Under the pieces are notes generated by a model. That model was not told the origin of the DNA. It was given only the letters and a program-made list of their open reading frames with translations, and ran no database searches. The position numbers and the translations under genes are program-made. This document shows positions 1-12,417 of a DNA stretch of 57,399 nt, piece by piece. Source of the DNA: Proteromonas lacertae (lineage: Eukaryota; Sar; Bigyra; Opalinata; Proteromonadidae); the NCBI GenBank assembly GCA_002245135.1, contig NGBS01000039.1:1-57399 (forward strand), given 5' to 3'. Each line of letters starts with the position of its first letter. Positions within the stretch are counted from its first letter, which is position 1.

Positions 1-2602
1 TACTCTATCTTTATCATTAAGATAATCAATTGTAGTTAAATATGATAATACCATGTCAGTTCCATGCATTGTATAAGCTCCATTTAATGGAATCATGATT
101 AATAATGGAATTGGATTAACTACTTCATGATAATTAGAAGTGACGATATTACATATATCAAAACTTAAATAAACATTAAACCATTGTCTGTAAGTTCTAG
201 CTGGATATTCCTGATACAATTCAGTTAATATCTTAACATCATCACCTTCAGTAGTTACTATATACATTTGATGTAATAAATAATTGTCAGTATCTACTCT
301 CAACTCACCAAATGATGTTGATAGAGGTATAGTTTGAATTAATTCTAAGAATGATTTTGATGATTTTGTTGTAACTACAGAAATAAATGCTTCAAAAGAC
401 AACATTAATATTGCAGCTTCTTCACCTGTTAAAACACCTTCTCCTTGTATATTTCTATTAAATGTATAAATCTTTTGATTAGTATCTTCATTGGCAAATC
501 CATAGATTCTAGCCAAATGTCCTCTTCTTAGATATAATGGTAATACCTGATATACTCTTAAATATGGAGTAACAATTGGATATGACTTTGCCATTTCAGT
601 TGTATCAGTTGCTCCTTCATAATATACTGACATTACTTCAAAATATTTCTGAAATACAATATCTGCTTCTGTTGCCTTTAAATAATTCAATATAACACCA
701 CCAGAAGGCATATATCTTTTGACAGAAGCTAAACCATCACGAATTGTTTGATTCAAACTAGCTTGATCTAAATCACTACCATCAACTACAACCTTATATT
801 CAATAACAGCACTTTGTGATTCAATTGAATCTTTTAGTAGTTTATATTCAGCTGTATCTTCAAATCCTTTTGGTAGAAATAATACAAACTGAGTTGAATA
901 TCTATCAATTAAATATTGAATCATTGCAATTGTTCTTTGAGCTGGAGATGAACCGACTTGAATGATATTACTATAGCAAATACCAGTATCTTCATTCTGA
1001 GTAGATAACATTACTTTCCCCTTTTCTTTTAAATCATCATTATATAATGCATTGGTTGAATTTCCACATTGACTTATTATAAATGAAATAGTATCATCCT
1101 TTAATGATTTTTCTAATCCTTCTTCATCATCACAATATACTTTTATCATAGACTATTTGAATATAATAAAAATAATATATATACATATGGTCTTCCAGAA
1201 TTACCACCATCTGAATTCAATACATTTTGATAATAACTCAACATAAATTGTAGATTTTCTGCATCAGATTTAATCCACAATGCATATCTGTATAAATCAG
1301 ATTCAGTAGTTTCATTACTTATTGAATAATCACATTCATATTGTTTGCCATCACTTGACAATAATGCAGAATATTGAGTAGTATCTATTAAAGCTGTAAT
1401 ACTTAGAGTTATTTTAAATTGTCTATCAGGTAGAACTTGCATTAGAAATGAACCAATAACAGCCATATTCTTTCTTGTTACTTTTGTTGCTCCTAATGGT
1501 AAATCGATTGTTGTTCTATACATCTCCAATCTTACTGTTGATGAATCTGTTGAACCTGAATTCTCTATTGCTGCTCCTAAGAATCGAAGTGCTGAATACA
1601 TTGCATAGGAAACTTCTACAGATAAATAATAAGGTTCACCATATTTAGTTCTTAAGAAATTGTTCCAAGCAATATTACTCTCACTATCATATAAATAGGT
1701 AAAAGAAACTACAAAATATTGTCCTTCAATCTCTTTTGGATCTCCTGAATACTTGCTTAACATTGGTTCTACAATATCTAAAATTGTTACTGGATATTTA
1801 CTGCTATTAAGACTATGATCATATAATTCACTCAATAAATATCTTGTATTCATATGTAGCAAACTGTATATTGCTACACCATTTGGATATTCATCATCTA
1901 ATTTTGTTATAAATCCATCAATATCATCTGTTGAATTAGTGTAATTAGATTTACAGTTCAATATTTGAATTCCTCCTGCTAATGCCATTATATAATCTAC
2001 AATTTTCTCATTTTGTCTATTAAAGCAATATAATATATAATATACTTTGTATATTCAGCAACAATAACACAATCTTTATATTTAGTATAATGATAACCAA
2101 ATACTTTATTCATATAATGATGTGGCATTCTTCCAAACTGAATTACATTCTGTAAACTTTGTTCACCTTCAACAGCATATACTGAAAATAATAATTTATT
2201 ATATTCTAATAAATATGGATGAATTGCTTCTCTTTCTTCATTGGTAGAAGTTCCTATAAATGCTAATACTTCAGGATCATTACCCACTTCTTTAACATAT
2301 TCAACCATTTCTTCAATGCTATGTAATAATGGCTTTACTGCTTTTAAATATCTTCCATTAATGCCATTATAATCATCATTCATTATGGCTATGACTAAAC
2401 TGAAGTATTGATTATAGGAATAAGCATATAAATCAGAAGCATCATTAAATATATTCAGATATACTATCTTATATATTTCTCTGGTTATCTCAACACTATT
2501 ATCCCAACTACATTGTCTTGATAAATCAATAAATGCATGAGTAGGTTCAATATAAGTGGAAGAATCTTGAATGCCAATTGTATTATCACTTTTTATCTAT
2601 AA

Positions 2603-2645
<43 letters not shown>

Positions 2646-5019
2646 TATATTAATACAATTCCTAGTTTAATTGCTCCACTAGCAAATCCATCAGTTGTCC
2701 ATTGTAATATACCTCCTGGTCCAACAACTTTGATATTACCAAAAACAGATTTTAATGAATCATAACTATCGGTATAAACTAATTCAATTGCATTCTTCAT
2801 TAAATAAATATTACTATAAGATAAAGCCATTTGTGATGTAAATTTCAAATTGTTATAACCGTTATACATTGATGTAACATTTTGTTTGAAATATATCTTT
2901 TCATCAGAATCAGTGATTGAATCAAAATAATAACCCATTACATAATGACCTTCCATTGATTTATTTGTTTCTTTCACAATTTCATCAATTAAAACTTCAT
3001 TTAAAGCAAATGACATAATTGGATATCTTGTGGCATTTCTCATTTGTGAATTTAAATAAGCAACATAGAATGGTTTTAAATAGACGAATTCTGTAGCTAA
3101 AACAATCATACAACCTAATAACATTATATTATTATTATAAATGTATATACTTTCATATTCATTACAAGCATCATTTATTTTACTCAATACATTCTCACCA
3201 TTCACTACGTTAGTTCCAACCATTAACTCTGTTTTTACAATATTCAGATTTTTTATGGATTTTTCAACTTCTTCAATTGCTGTTTTTGTATCTAATCCAA
3301 GTCGATCATTACTATATACAACAAACACGTTTGAATATTCTGTTAAAACAGTAAAAACAGATCTTTGAAAATATGCAGAATTAGGAATTGCACCAGTCAT
3401 AATATTTGTTTCACAGAATTCACCTCCTGTTGTTTGAATATTAATCCATATTTCTTTCTGATTAAATACTATTAGATTATATAAAATATGTTTATATATA
3501 TATACACTTATCAATTTGTATTACATCAGCTATTTGCAATGATATATAGAATATAGAAATATCAAATTGTTCATGGTATAAATTCAATAAAGTAATATAT
3601 TCATTATCACTTAAAGCACCATCAATAAATATAGGAACTATTTCTCGTTCTAATAATCCACCATTATCATTAATATCTTTAATCGCAGCTAATGCAGCAT
3701 TCAATGTAAATGATTCATAATAACCTCGTGGATTATCACCTCCATAGAATGATAAAACCATAAAGAAGCCTTCTAATGGTATAAAATCATTAGATGTGAA
3801 TAAATCACAAGTTACATTGAGTGGTTGTCCAAATACTTGAGATGTTGGCATTGTATTTCCTATATCTAATTTTTCATATTTCCATTCTGGATTTGATGTA
3901 TCTGTTACTTTATCATAATAGGCTGAATATAATGGTGAAATAACCCGATGATCTGGAAGCATTGTTATTAATAAACCACTTGCATCTACTTGTTTATTGA
4001 ATAATGCATATCTTAATTGTTCAACAGAAGCACCTTCTAATTCAATCAATTTTTGTGATAATAATTCTAACAATCCATAACTATACATTCATAATTATAA
4101 TTATAATATACAATTCTATTTCTATACTAGTATATCCATTAATATGATTTGCTACACCGAAATTATCATCTAATGCAGTTTTTAGACTTGTTTCATTGTT
4201 TAATTCCTCACCTACAAATTCTATTGTCTCATCTATATTAGTATAAGCTTGATATGCAGTAAGTTGAGCAACATCAAATACGAAATTAACCAACTTCTTA
4301 TCATCAAAAGTGTCAAATGTATCTTTATATATAGTCATAATATCTTCATTAATTGCATACATATTATATATAGCAATACTCAATGTCATATTTGTTGATG
4401 TCATATTACCAGAAACAGCTTCTAAATGAGCTTTTAAAATGTCTTTATCATAATCAGCAAGAAATGAATATGATGATTGACTACCAAATTGAGAAACATA
4501 TTTTACTAACTTTACATTACATTCATTATTCTCACCAATGATTATATTCATTCTATATCTACCTTTAATATGATCAATATCTAATAATTATATAAATTAG
4601 TATATATTCATACAACTATATGCTGAATGACATCTATCATATCCATATATTACATTTTCAAGACAAAGATGACTTGAATCATTTTGGGGAACAAAAATTG
4701 TCACTCCATTTGATGCAGCTATGATATTCACCTTATCCAATGGAAAAGATGGTAAATGCGCATAAATGTACCTAATATTCTTCTTGGCAATTTCGGTTAA
4801 TGTGGAGTTTAAAGAATCAACATCTATTGGTATTGATAATATCTTAATATTTTCAGGTTTCAATTCATAGCCTTTGCCTTCTTTCGCTATATAACTTTCA
4901 ATGTCAGTCTTTAAAACATCAGTCTGATCTTCACATATAAAGCCAATATCCTCTGAATATACCATTCCTAATAATACAAATGTTATCAGAAATATATTTA
5001 TCCTCTTATATATTATCAT
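1..5019 (-). CDS. Multi-flytrap receptor (UrtA-like tandem modules), partial
   Basis: The N-terminal part of a large secreted or membrane receptor; its 3' end lies beyond position 1. It starts with a signal peptide (MIIYKRINIFLITFVLLG). Exons then continue through short introns, for example 2034-2006 and 1183-1152 approx., where splicing keeps the frame (EYTK|QNEKIVDY and GRPY|SMIKVY). The sequence repeats a periplasmic-binding-protein fold: module starts fall near 5000, 3795, 2550, 1320 and 110, so the period is about 1.2 kb or 400 residues. Diagnostic stretches resemble the bacterial urea/short-chain amide binding protein UrtA: NAALAAIKDINDNGGL, AFIGTSTNEEREAIHPYL, FSVYAVEGEQSLQNVI and EVSYAMYSALRFLGAA. 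A 7TM end like that of the gene at 45495-56838 is likely but unseen. The ligand is unknown; amino acids, amides or urea are possible by homology only. Confidence 0.75.
2603..2645. repeat. (ATT)n microsatellite inside an intron
   Basis: A pure ATT/AAT tract lies in an intron of the multi-flytrap receptor gene. On the minus strand it sits directly inside the intron that separates the second and third flytrap modules, so length change would alter intron size and not the protein. Confidence 0.7.
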
Positions 5020-5239
5020 TTACACTTTTCTAATCAAAACGATATTTTTTGAATAGCTTGGCTTGTGGTTTCAATCTTATTTTTTTTTTTTTCTTTTTTA
5101 AACGACACTAATTAAATAATCGAAACTAACTCACAGTCACAGTGCCGTTTAGCTAATATATTTGTTTAATCTATATAACCTGTAACTCTCTCAATGATTA
5201 TGTTTATGTCAAAAAAAATCAAAAGAATCGTTGTGCTAT

Positions 5240-5343
5240 TTATTTTATACGCTTAACACCAATACCTTCATAAAGATGCATTATCAAATATAGATCGCCA
5301 GAATGAAAATGAGTTACAGTTGTTTCATTGTTGATATAACATG
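5240..5343 (-). other. Possible terminal exon of a small unidentified gene
   Basis: The interval 5020-5517 has no clear gene. Within it, the minus strand carries an exon-like open frame bounded upstream by a good acceptor (TTTTTAATAG at 5353-5344) and ending in TAA. It would encode about 34 residues including TVTHFHSGDLYLIMHLYEG. I could not find a convincing first exon. It overlaps the presumed promoter of the plus-strand gene at 5518. It may be a small gene, a decayed remnant or chance. Confidence 0.25.
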
Positions 5344-5517
5344 CTATTAAAAAGCTTTGTGGCTCTAATACTTATTTATTTTTCTTACTTTTTCTGAATA
5401 TTGATTTATATTTATAAAAATGAAGTCTTATTACATTATATAAAACTATAAGTATATGTTGAGTATGATCTCACTGTTTTTAGACTCACCATCTCCATTA
5501 ATCATTACTCAATTTTT

Positions 5518-6876
5518 ATGGAGGAAGAGCTATTAGAAATATACGTATACCTCCCCTATTTTATTATTTGCTGTAGAATAATGGACTAGAGTATTTTAAA
5601 GCTCATAAAACGAATCGTCCTCATTCATATTTGTTGGTAAACATCAGCGATGATTGTAGAACTTTGTTTGACTGTTTATGTCGTATAAATTGATTTTGTT
5701 ATATCATAATAGTGAATAATTACGAGATTTCTGAGTGGCAATATTTTTATTTAAATCTGTGGTCAAAAAACAAATCACAGCCATATATACCTGCAGATAC
5801 ATTGTTAGAGACACTTGGATTACAAAAGATACCATTATTTTCTCTATTTTTTGCTCCCTTCGGTATAATTAAATTATTGTTATAAAATTAAATAGATGGA
5901 GAAGTAGACATTAGTGTCTTTTTAGAATTTATTTGTATATTCACATTTTTTTCAAATCAATTACTCATTCCATGTATAATAATAATAAATATAATATATA
6001 ACTATAGTAATCTTTTCCATAATTGATATTAAAAGTAACAGAGTTATTAATGAATCTCAAGTAAAGAAATTCTTCAGATCTTTAGGAATAGCTTCCAATA
6101 AGATTCAATTTGTGAATCAGTGGCTTAATATAGTAGAAAGAGATAATAACGATTATATATCATTATCATCATTTTATGAATTAATCAATAACAGTGAGAA
6201 TCTCTTTTTACCACTTCACGAATCAAAGATAGTGTTAATAGAAAAAATCATTAGTTATGAAGGTTATAATATAATCATCAAACGAAGATCATTTTACCGA
6301 TTATACAGACAAAATAATAACAAAGACACTTTAAGTTACAGTAGTATAAATGGAGTTAGTAGAGTAAATTCAACAATTGTATTACCTCATGAGAGATGTT
6401 GGGAAGAGTTCTATCGTGTTGCAGTCAAGCATAAACCAAACCCATATTACTGTGATTATTTAACTTGTGATTTTCAAGCTACTAATGAAGTGTATTTATA
6501 TCATTTAAGACAAAGATATGGTTATAGTAAAAGATTAAATCCAAGTTTCATAAAGAGTGGAAGTATGAGTAGAAGAGAATTAAGTGCCAGATCCAAGCAT
6601 TCTTCATTACAAACAAGTAGAAAGAATAAAATGACAGTAAATGGAATTCCATTAAGATCAGCTAGATCAGAAACTGGTAAAGATAGTGGAAATGGTAATA
6701 CAGAAAGTGGTAGTAGTAGTACAACTGGGATTAATAACAATAATAATAGCAAAGATGTTAGTTGTTTAAGTATCAACCATCAAGCCTTTTCAAATGATTG
6801 TAGAAGTGCAATTAAGAGTATTGAGAATAAACCATCTATTAGTAATGGGATATATTATAGTCATTTTTCAAATTAA
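5518..6876 (+). CDS. Calcineurin-B-like EF-hand protein, family member 1
   Basis: Unnamed paralogous family. Start ATG at 5518 (MEEELLEIY). Splicing introns that start GTATACCTCC, GTATAAATTG, GTATAATTAAA and GTATAATAATAA joins MEEELLEIYNNGLEYFKAHK to the long 3' exon in one frame. The middle region reads like the calcineurin B/CBL core: DGEVDISVFLEFICIFTFF, then IKSNRVINESQVKKFF, then ERDNNDYISLSSFYELI, that is a helix and three degenerate EF-hand loops at the usual spacing. A conserved C-terminal segment follows (IIIKRRSFYRLY ... PNPYYCDYL ... LYHLRQRYGY), shared with the other members, then a Ser/Asn-rich tail. The loops lack several standard calcium ligands, so calcium binding is uncertain. 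Neighbours are two kinase-LRR genes and two further paralogues. Confidence 0.7.
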
Positions 6877-7029
6877 GTTCTTCCTGTTGATTTTTCAATT
6901 AAAAATGTTTAAGAGTATAGTTTTATTGAGATTTAAATAAATTAAGAAATATAGAATTATAGTTATATATATATATAATATTATTTATGTTTTTTTTCAT
7001 TAAAAATATAAAATAGAACAGTTAAATAA

Positions 7030-8764
7030 TTACAGTAAAAATGGATCAATATCTAGTTTATGATTAGGATGGTTTTCTCTCATTCTACTTTTAAAATCTT
7101 GATAATTTGATATATTATTATTTTCAGTCCATAATTTCACAAGCTTTTTACATTTAGGTATATTTTTTAATAGTATTTCACTTCCAACATTATCTATTTC
7201 ATTATTATCCAACGACAATCTTTTCAGCTTTGGTAAATCAACAATTCTTTCACATAAATATATCACTCCTTCATTACCTATCTTATTACCATGTAAGTAT
7301 AAATGTCTTAAATTAGAAATATCTTTAAAATATAGACTTAATTGTAGCATATCGAAATCACCTAATCCACAACCTATACAATAATAATAAGTAAAAAAGT
7401 ATTAATCAATACATCCCAATCCTAATCTTTCAATTTAGAAATGAAATGAAGATTTTCTAAAAAAACTTTAAGAGTATTATTACCAATTGGATTATAATTA
7501 AAATAGAGTATCTCCAAATTTGGAAAATATCTCAAGCATTCTGAGAATAAATTTAATCCAATTCCAGATAATCCATTATCTAAATATATAATATTATATA
7601 AGAATAACATCATTATACATTTCAAAAAAATAGCTGTTACATTCTTCATTGAGTGTAATATACTACAGAGATATTTCATTCCATCATCTTCTAATCCAAC
7701 TATTTATATATATTCAAATATTCTTTATTATTAATACCTCTTTCAAAATCTAACTCATTTCCTTTTTCTTTTATACATTCATCAACTATAGTATCAATTC
7801 TATATTCTATGATTTATATAATATTAGTATATATATACTAATTTCTGAATTAACAAAGATTTGTTCAATTTCAAACGACTTTACAGGAGATTTTGGTTGT
7901 GTTTGAATGGGAACTGCAATAAATGGAGGTTTTTGTGATTCTATATTCTTTCTTACCATCCTGAATTGATCAACAACTTCATCTAACTTTAAACGATATT
8001 TCTTTTCTTTATAAAGCATTCTTCTTAAAAATAGGTTTATTTCATGACTGCATTGGCATTCTAAGGGAATATATTTTATGTATCGAATATTCTCTAACGT
8101 TTCATACATGTTTGAACCAAGAAATAGAAACTTACCACTAATCATATAATAAAATATAAGTGCAAAATTCCAAATATCACTTGAAATATCTAATTCTTTT
8201 CCTAACAACTCATCAATGGAAACAAAACATAGATCTTCCTTTTTCAATCCTTGTTTTCCTTCTCTTTCTTTATATAATAGGTTATTGCAATAATCATTTA
8301 TAACAACTTCATCATAATCTGTTAAGAATATATTTGAAGGTTTCAAATCACTGTGAATAGTTCCATATCCATTTAAAAACATTAATAAAGTTAAAAGTCC
8401 ATCTAATACAATTAATCTATCATTTACTTTCATATATTCAAAGGGATTTACTTCATCAAAATGAATTTTATAATCATCCATCACTCTATATAACATATTG
8501 TCATTAATTTCAATGATTATGTATTGCATTAAACCATTTACACACATATTGTTTATTACTTTCATTATTCTTACTACTTCACTGACTATTTTTGAATCTA
8601 ACTCACTAACGTCTGTAACTTTTAATATTCTCTTTGAACCATCATTTATACCTCGGATTTTACATGTTTCATTAACTCTATGATGAGCTGAAAACTAAAT
8701 ATAGAAAATTAATTAACTATACCTCATATTTATGATTATTTAACCAAGTAGCAAGTGAATTCAT
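7030..8764 (-). CDS. Divergent kinase-LRR protein A
   Basis: Start MNSLATWLNNHKYE at 8764, then a 28-nt intron to FSAHHRVNETCKIRG. The N-terminal half is a protein-kinase fold with a degenerate glycine loop, a candidate beta-3 lysine (RILKVTDV), catalytic loop HSDLKPSNIF (Asp kept), a DFG equivalent NDYC (Asp kept, FG lost), an APE equivalent SIDE and an intact SSDIWNFALIFYYMISG. The C-terminal half has ribonuclease-inhibitor-type leucine-rich repeats (NLRHLYLHGNKIGNEGVIYL, LKRLSLDNNEIDNVGSEIL), ending KLDIDPFLL. It may be a weak kinase or a scaffold. It is a tandem paralogue of the next gene (9013-10775). The motif AGCTTGATAA lies 57 nt upstream of the start. Exon joins in the LRR half are approximate. 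Confidence 0.7.
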
Positions 8765-8820
8765 TTTATCCTACCAATAATAACTAATACAGCTATAAGA
8801 ACAAGATTTGAAAATTTGAA

Positions 8821-8830
8821 TTATCAAGCT
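8821..8830 (-). promoter_or_regulatory. Shared upstream motif AGCTTGATAA
   Basis: On the minus strand this decamer lies 57 nt before the ATG of kinase-LRR A. Closely matching copies lie 35-52 nt before two other start codons in the window (10986 and 23772). It may be a core promoter element; this is inferred from recurrence only. Confidence 0.3.
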
Positions 8831-9012
8831 TTTGATTTTGGCTTGAATACATATTTTACATATATTAACACCAATAATCATAACGACACTATATATGTTG
8901 ATATGTTGTTTAATTATCTTTCAAAATCAATAACAATTTATAAAATTAAATTCTTTACTTAACAAAAATTAAATATGTTTTACATTATACATCACATCTA
9001 TATTATCTAAAA

Positions 9013-9710
9013 TTACCATGGATCAATTTCTAGTCTTACACAAGGATGTTTATGTTTTACATTTCTTTTAAAATCATAATAATGTGATATTTTGTTATGA
9101 TGAATAGATAAAGAATGTAATTTTCTACATTTAGGAAGATATTTAATAAGCATTTCTCCTCCAACATCAGAAATTTCATTATTATTCAATGACAATTGCT
9201 GTAATTTATGTATTTTGTTTATATTACTACACATATATCTTATTCCTTCATCACTAATTCTATTGTCTATTTATTATTACTATTCAATAAAAATACTATG
9301 TAAATAAAGACATTCCAAATATATAATGTTTTTAAAATGTGAACTTAAATATTCTAAGTCACAATCTCCTAACTCACAACCTAAAAAATAATAATAATAA
9401 TAATAATCAATACTTCCTAACCCCAGAATCTTTAATTTAGAAATGTAATGAAGATTCTCTGAAAAGAGCTGTAAACTATCATCACCAATTGGATTATGAT
9501 TCAACCACAATTGTTCCAAGTTGTTAAAGCACTTTAAACATTCAGAGAATATATCTAATCCTATTGAAGTTAATCCATTATCTATAAAATATATTTCTTC
9601 ATAAAAATATACATCTCATTTTAATGCTTGTTATGTTTTTCATTCTTTCTAACTTTGAAGATACATACTTCATCCCTTCATCTTGCACAGATTCTGTGTT
9701 AGATATATAA

Positions 9711-9754
<44 letters not shown>

Positions 9755-10775
9755 CTATTTTCAAAATCCAATTCATTTCTCTTTTTCATTCTACATTCAT
9801 CAAATACAACATCGATTATATTTTCTATTCATGAAAAATCGTATAAAATTAATCATACTCATCTCTTCAGATATTTTTATATCTTCTGCTACTATTGGAA
9901 TAACTTCAACTTTAGGATGAGGTTTATTTAAATCTATTAATATTAAATCATCTTAATAATAATATCTATACCATCTAAAAAGTCAATAATTTCATCCAAC
10001 TTTAAACGATTTTGTTTTTCTTTAATAAGTATTCTCTTCAAAATTTTGTTTAATTCATAACTACCTAATTCACATTCCAATCTTTTATATTTTATATTCT
10101 TTATATTCTCTATTGTCTCAGAAGTATTTGAACCTTGAAAAGGGTATTTACCACTTATTATATAGTAGAACACTACTCCAAAATTCCATATATCACTTGA
10201 AATATCTAACTCTTCTCCTAACAATTCATCAATACAAACAAAACATAAATCATTTTCATGTATTCTTTTCATTCCTCCTATATACAACAGGTTATTTAAA
10301 TAATTACTCACAACAACTATATTTCATCATTTATAAAGACATTCGATGGTTTTACATCGCTATGAATTGTGTTTACTTTATGTAATATCTTTAATGCCAT
10401 CAATATTCCATTTAATACTTCAAATAATCCTCCATAATCAAAACATTTCTTTGGGTTTATTTCATCTAAATGTATTTTATATTCTTTCATGATTCTATAG
10501 AACATATTGTGATAAACTTCTATTTTTTTATATTTCATTAGACCTTCTATATTTAGACTGTTTATTGCAACCATCGTTTCTACTACATTAGAATAGATTT
10601 TTGGATTTAGTTCAGTCACATCAACCACTTTCAATATTCTCGTTGAACTGTCATTTGTGCATTGTATTTTATATATTGTATTGCTATTATTATTCTCTAT
10701 TAACTAAGTAAAATATAACTTACGTTCATATACATTATAATTGTGTTTACTTAACCATTTGAAAAGGGAATGCAT
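9013..10775 (-). CDS. Degenerate kinase-LRR protein B, apparent frame break
   Basis: Start MHSLFKWLSKHNYN at 10775, then a short intron to LIENNNSNTIYKIQC. Clear tandem paralogue of kinase-LRR A along its whole length (shared RILKVVDVTELNPK, HSDVKPSNVF, CIDELLGEELDISSDIWNF, LRRs ending RLEIDPW). The catalytic-loop Asp is kept, but the DFG position reads SNYLNN, so the metal-binding Asp is lost. Between VFINDEI and VVVSNYLNN, near 10320-10312, the frame shifts by what looks like two extra bases, and no intron with normal borders accounts for it. A sequencing error or early decay are both possible. An intron near 9715-9751 carries a long TA repeat. Likely a pseudokinase scaffold if expressed. 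Confidence 0.6.
9715..9751. repeat. (TA)n microsatellite
   Basis: An uninterrupted alternating TA tract of about 36 nt. It lies between the kinase half and the LRR half of gene B, apparently in an intron whose minus-strand acceptor would be CTAACACAG, a departure from the usual TAG. Confidence 0.7.
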
Positions 10776-10985
10776 TGCTTATTTACTAATTACAAACTCA
10801 ATAACAACAGTTATAGAGTATTTCCAATAATAAATATTATTAGCTAAACGAAAATTCTTAAAAATTTATGAATAGTGAATAATTTTGAAATTACAACGTA
10901 AAGACTGAATTACTGCATTATTTAAAATACTCTACATCATTTAAAATACACTAATGAAAGTTAGAACAATAGTTTATAAAATTTA

Positions 10986-10995
10986 AGCTTGATGA
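10986..10995 (+). promoter_or_regulatory. Shared upstream motif AGCTTGATGA
   Basis: Lies 35 nt before the ATG of EF-hand family member 2 and is followed by CTCGAGTTTTTTT. The copy before the B56 gene (23772) has the same layout, with CTTGAGTTTTTTT after it. Confidence 0.35.
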
Positions 10996-11029
10996 ACAGC
11001 TCGAGTTTTTTTCAGTTATATTTTTTTTC

Positions 11030-12245
11030 ATGGAATGTGATTTCGATAGTGTGAATATATTAGTATTATCCTCTTGTATTAACCTCATAGAGTAATGGTC
11101 TCAAGTATTACAACGAAAATAAGAAGAAAAGGCCTTTTTCGTATTTATTAGTTGAGTTAGATAGTGATTGTACTTATATATTGGAGAAACTATATGGTAT
11201 AAGTGGCTTAATATATTAATACTAGTAAATAATTATGAAGTTTCTGAATGGGAAGTGCATTATCTTAGTGAGTGGAACAAACATCCAGAAAATGATTATA
11301 TAACTACCCTCAATTTTTTCAAATCTTTAGGTATATCAAATATCCCAATTTTGCAAATGTATTTTAATCCTTTCAGTATAAATACATTTATTATATATAT
11401 TTATATATCTATATATAGAAGGTAAAATATCCTTATCTAGATATATAGAGTTTATAAGTATATTTACATTTTTCACTCCTCTTCAACTCCTACCATTGCT
11501 TTTATCAATATGTGAAGTAAAGAATGATAGAATAATAAAAATCGAAGAAATAAAGAAATTTCTAAGAATATTGAATGTTGCTCCAGATTTGTCAAACCAC
11601 ATATTAACAATGACCAAAAATGATAAACATATAAAGAGAAATGATACAATAACAATCTCCTCATTCTATTCAATAATCATTCAAAACTTGACAGTGTTTG
11701 ATCCTTTATTTACATTAAAAGAAAGAATTATTAATAAAATCATTCAAAGTGACATTTACAGTAAAATTGTAAAGAGAAAATTATATTATAACGTTTTACC
11801 ACCTCATTCAAAACCTCCAAGAGAAGATTGTTTAGAATATTTAACTCGTTCTTTATTTACTAGTGATCCTCCTCCTTTCTATTATGATTATGAACCAATT
11901 ACACGTAATGAATTACCTGATGATATGTTGTATAGGATAAGATGTAGATTTGGGTTTGTCCCAAAGAAACATACAATTGCGGCATCTACTTCTATGGATA
12001 ATTATGCTGTGTCTAAATCAGTTAGTGATAATAATCTTAATGCTCATACTACAATGAAATTGAAGAAGAAGTATTATTCTCAACTGAAATTGCCAATTAC
12101 TAAATCATGTGATTGTAGTCCAATGACAATTAAAGAAAATTCTCAAACTTCTGTTAATAATATCTTGAAGATGAAATATGCTGAAGTATCAAGTAAACCT
12201 AAAATAGTTCCAATTGAATTTTCTGTTGCAGAAGTTCCAGATTAG
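11030..12245 (+). CDS. Calcineurin-B-like EF-hand protein, family member 2
   Basis: Start ATG at 11030 (MECDFDSVNIL), then a 28-nt intron to SNGLKYYNENKKKRPFSYLL, which aligns with NGLEYFKAHKTNRPHSYLL in member 1. A 29-nt intron leads to VNNYEVSEWEVHYLSEW. A further intron leads to EGKISLSRYIEFISIFTFF and then VKNDRIIKIEEIKKFLRIL and KRNDTITISSFYSII, the EF-hand-like core. The C-terminal domain is well conserved with the other members (KIVKRKLYYNVLPPHSKPP, DPPPFYYDYEP, LYRIRCRFGF), followed by a Ser/Lys-rich tail. No enzymatic motif was seen. It may be a regulatory subunit; the partner is unknown. The downstream paralogue starts 172 nt after its stop. Confidence 0.7.
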
Positions 12246-12417
12246 GTTATTATTATTATTTAGTTTATGGATATAGAATACTATATTTATGTTTGTATTA
12301 TCATGTTTTTTTTATTTTTTGAAACGAAAATAACTGATAAATATGAAACGAATATTTTTCTACTTTTAGATTTTGAATATTTATATAAACTAATCAAAAG
12401 AATAACAATTTTGAGTT

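Noticed and set aside
2571-2765. Leu-rich open frame on the plus strand
   Set aside because: Produced by the ATT microsatellite of an intron and antisense to receptor exons.
5020-5517. Possible tRNA or other structured RNA in spacers
   Set aside because: No T-loop or acceptor pairing typical of tRNA was seen in this or the other gene-free intervals.
9683-9931. Open frame with alternating Tyr-Ile
   Set aside because: Translation of the TA microsatellite and intron of kinase-LRR B.
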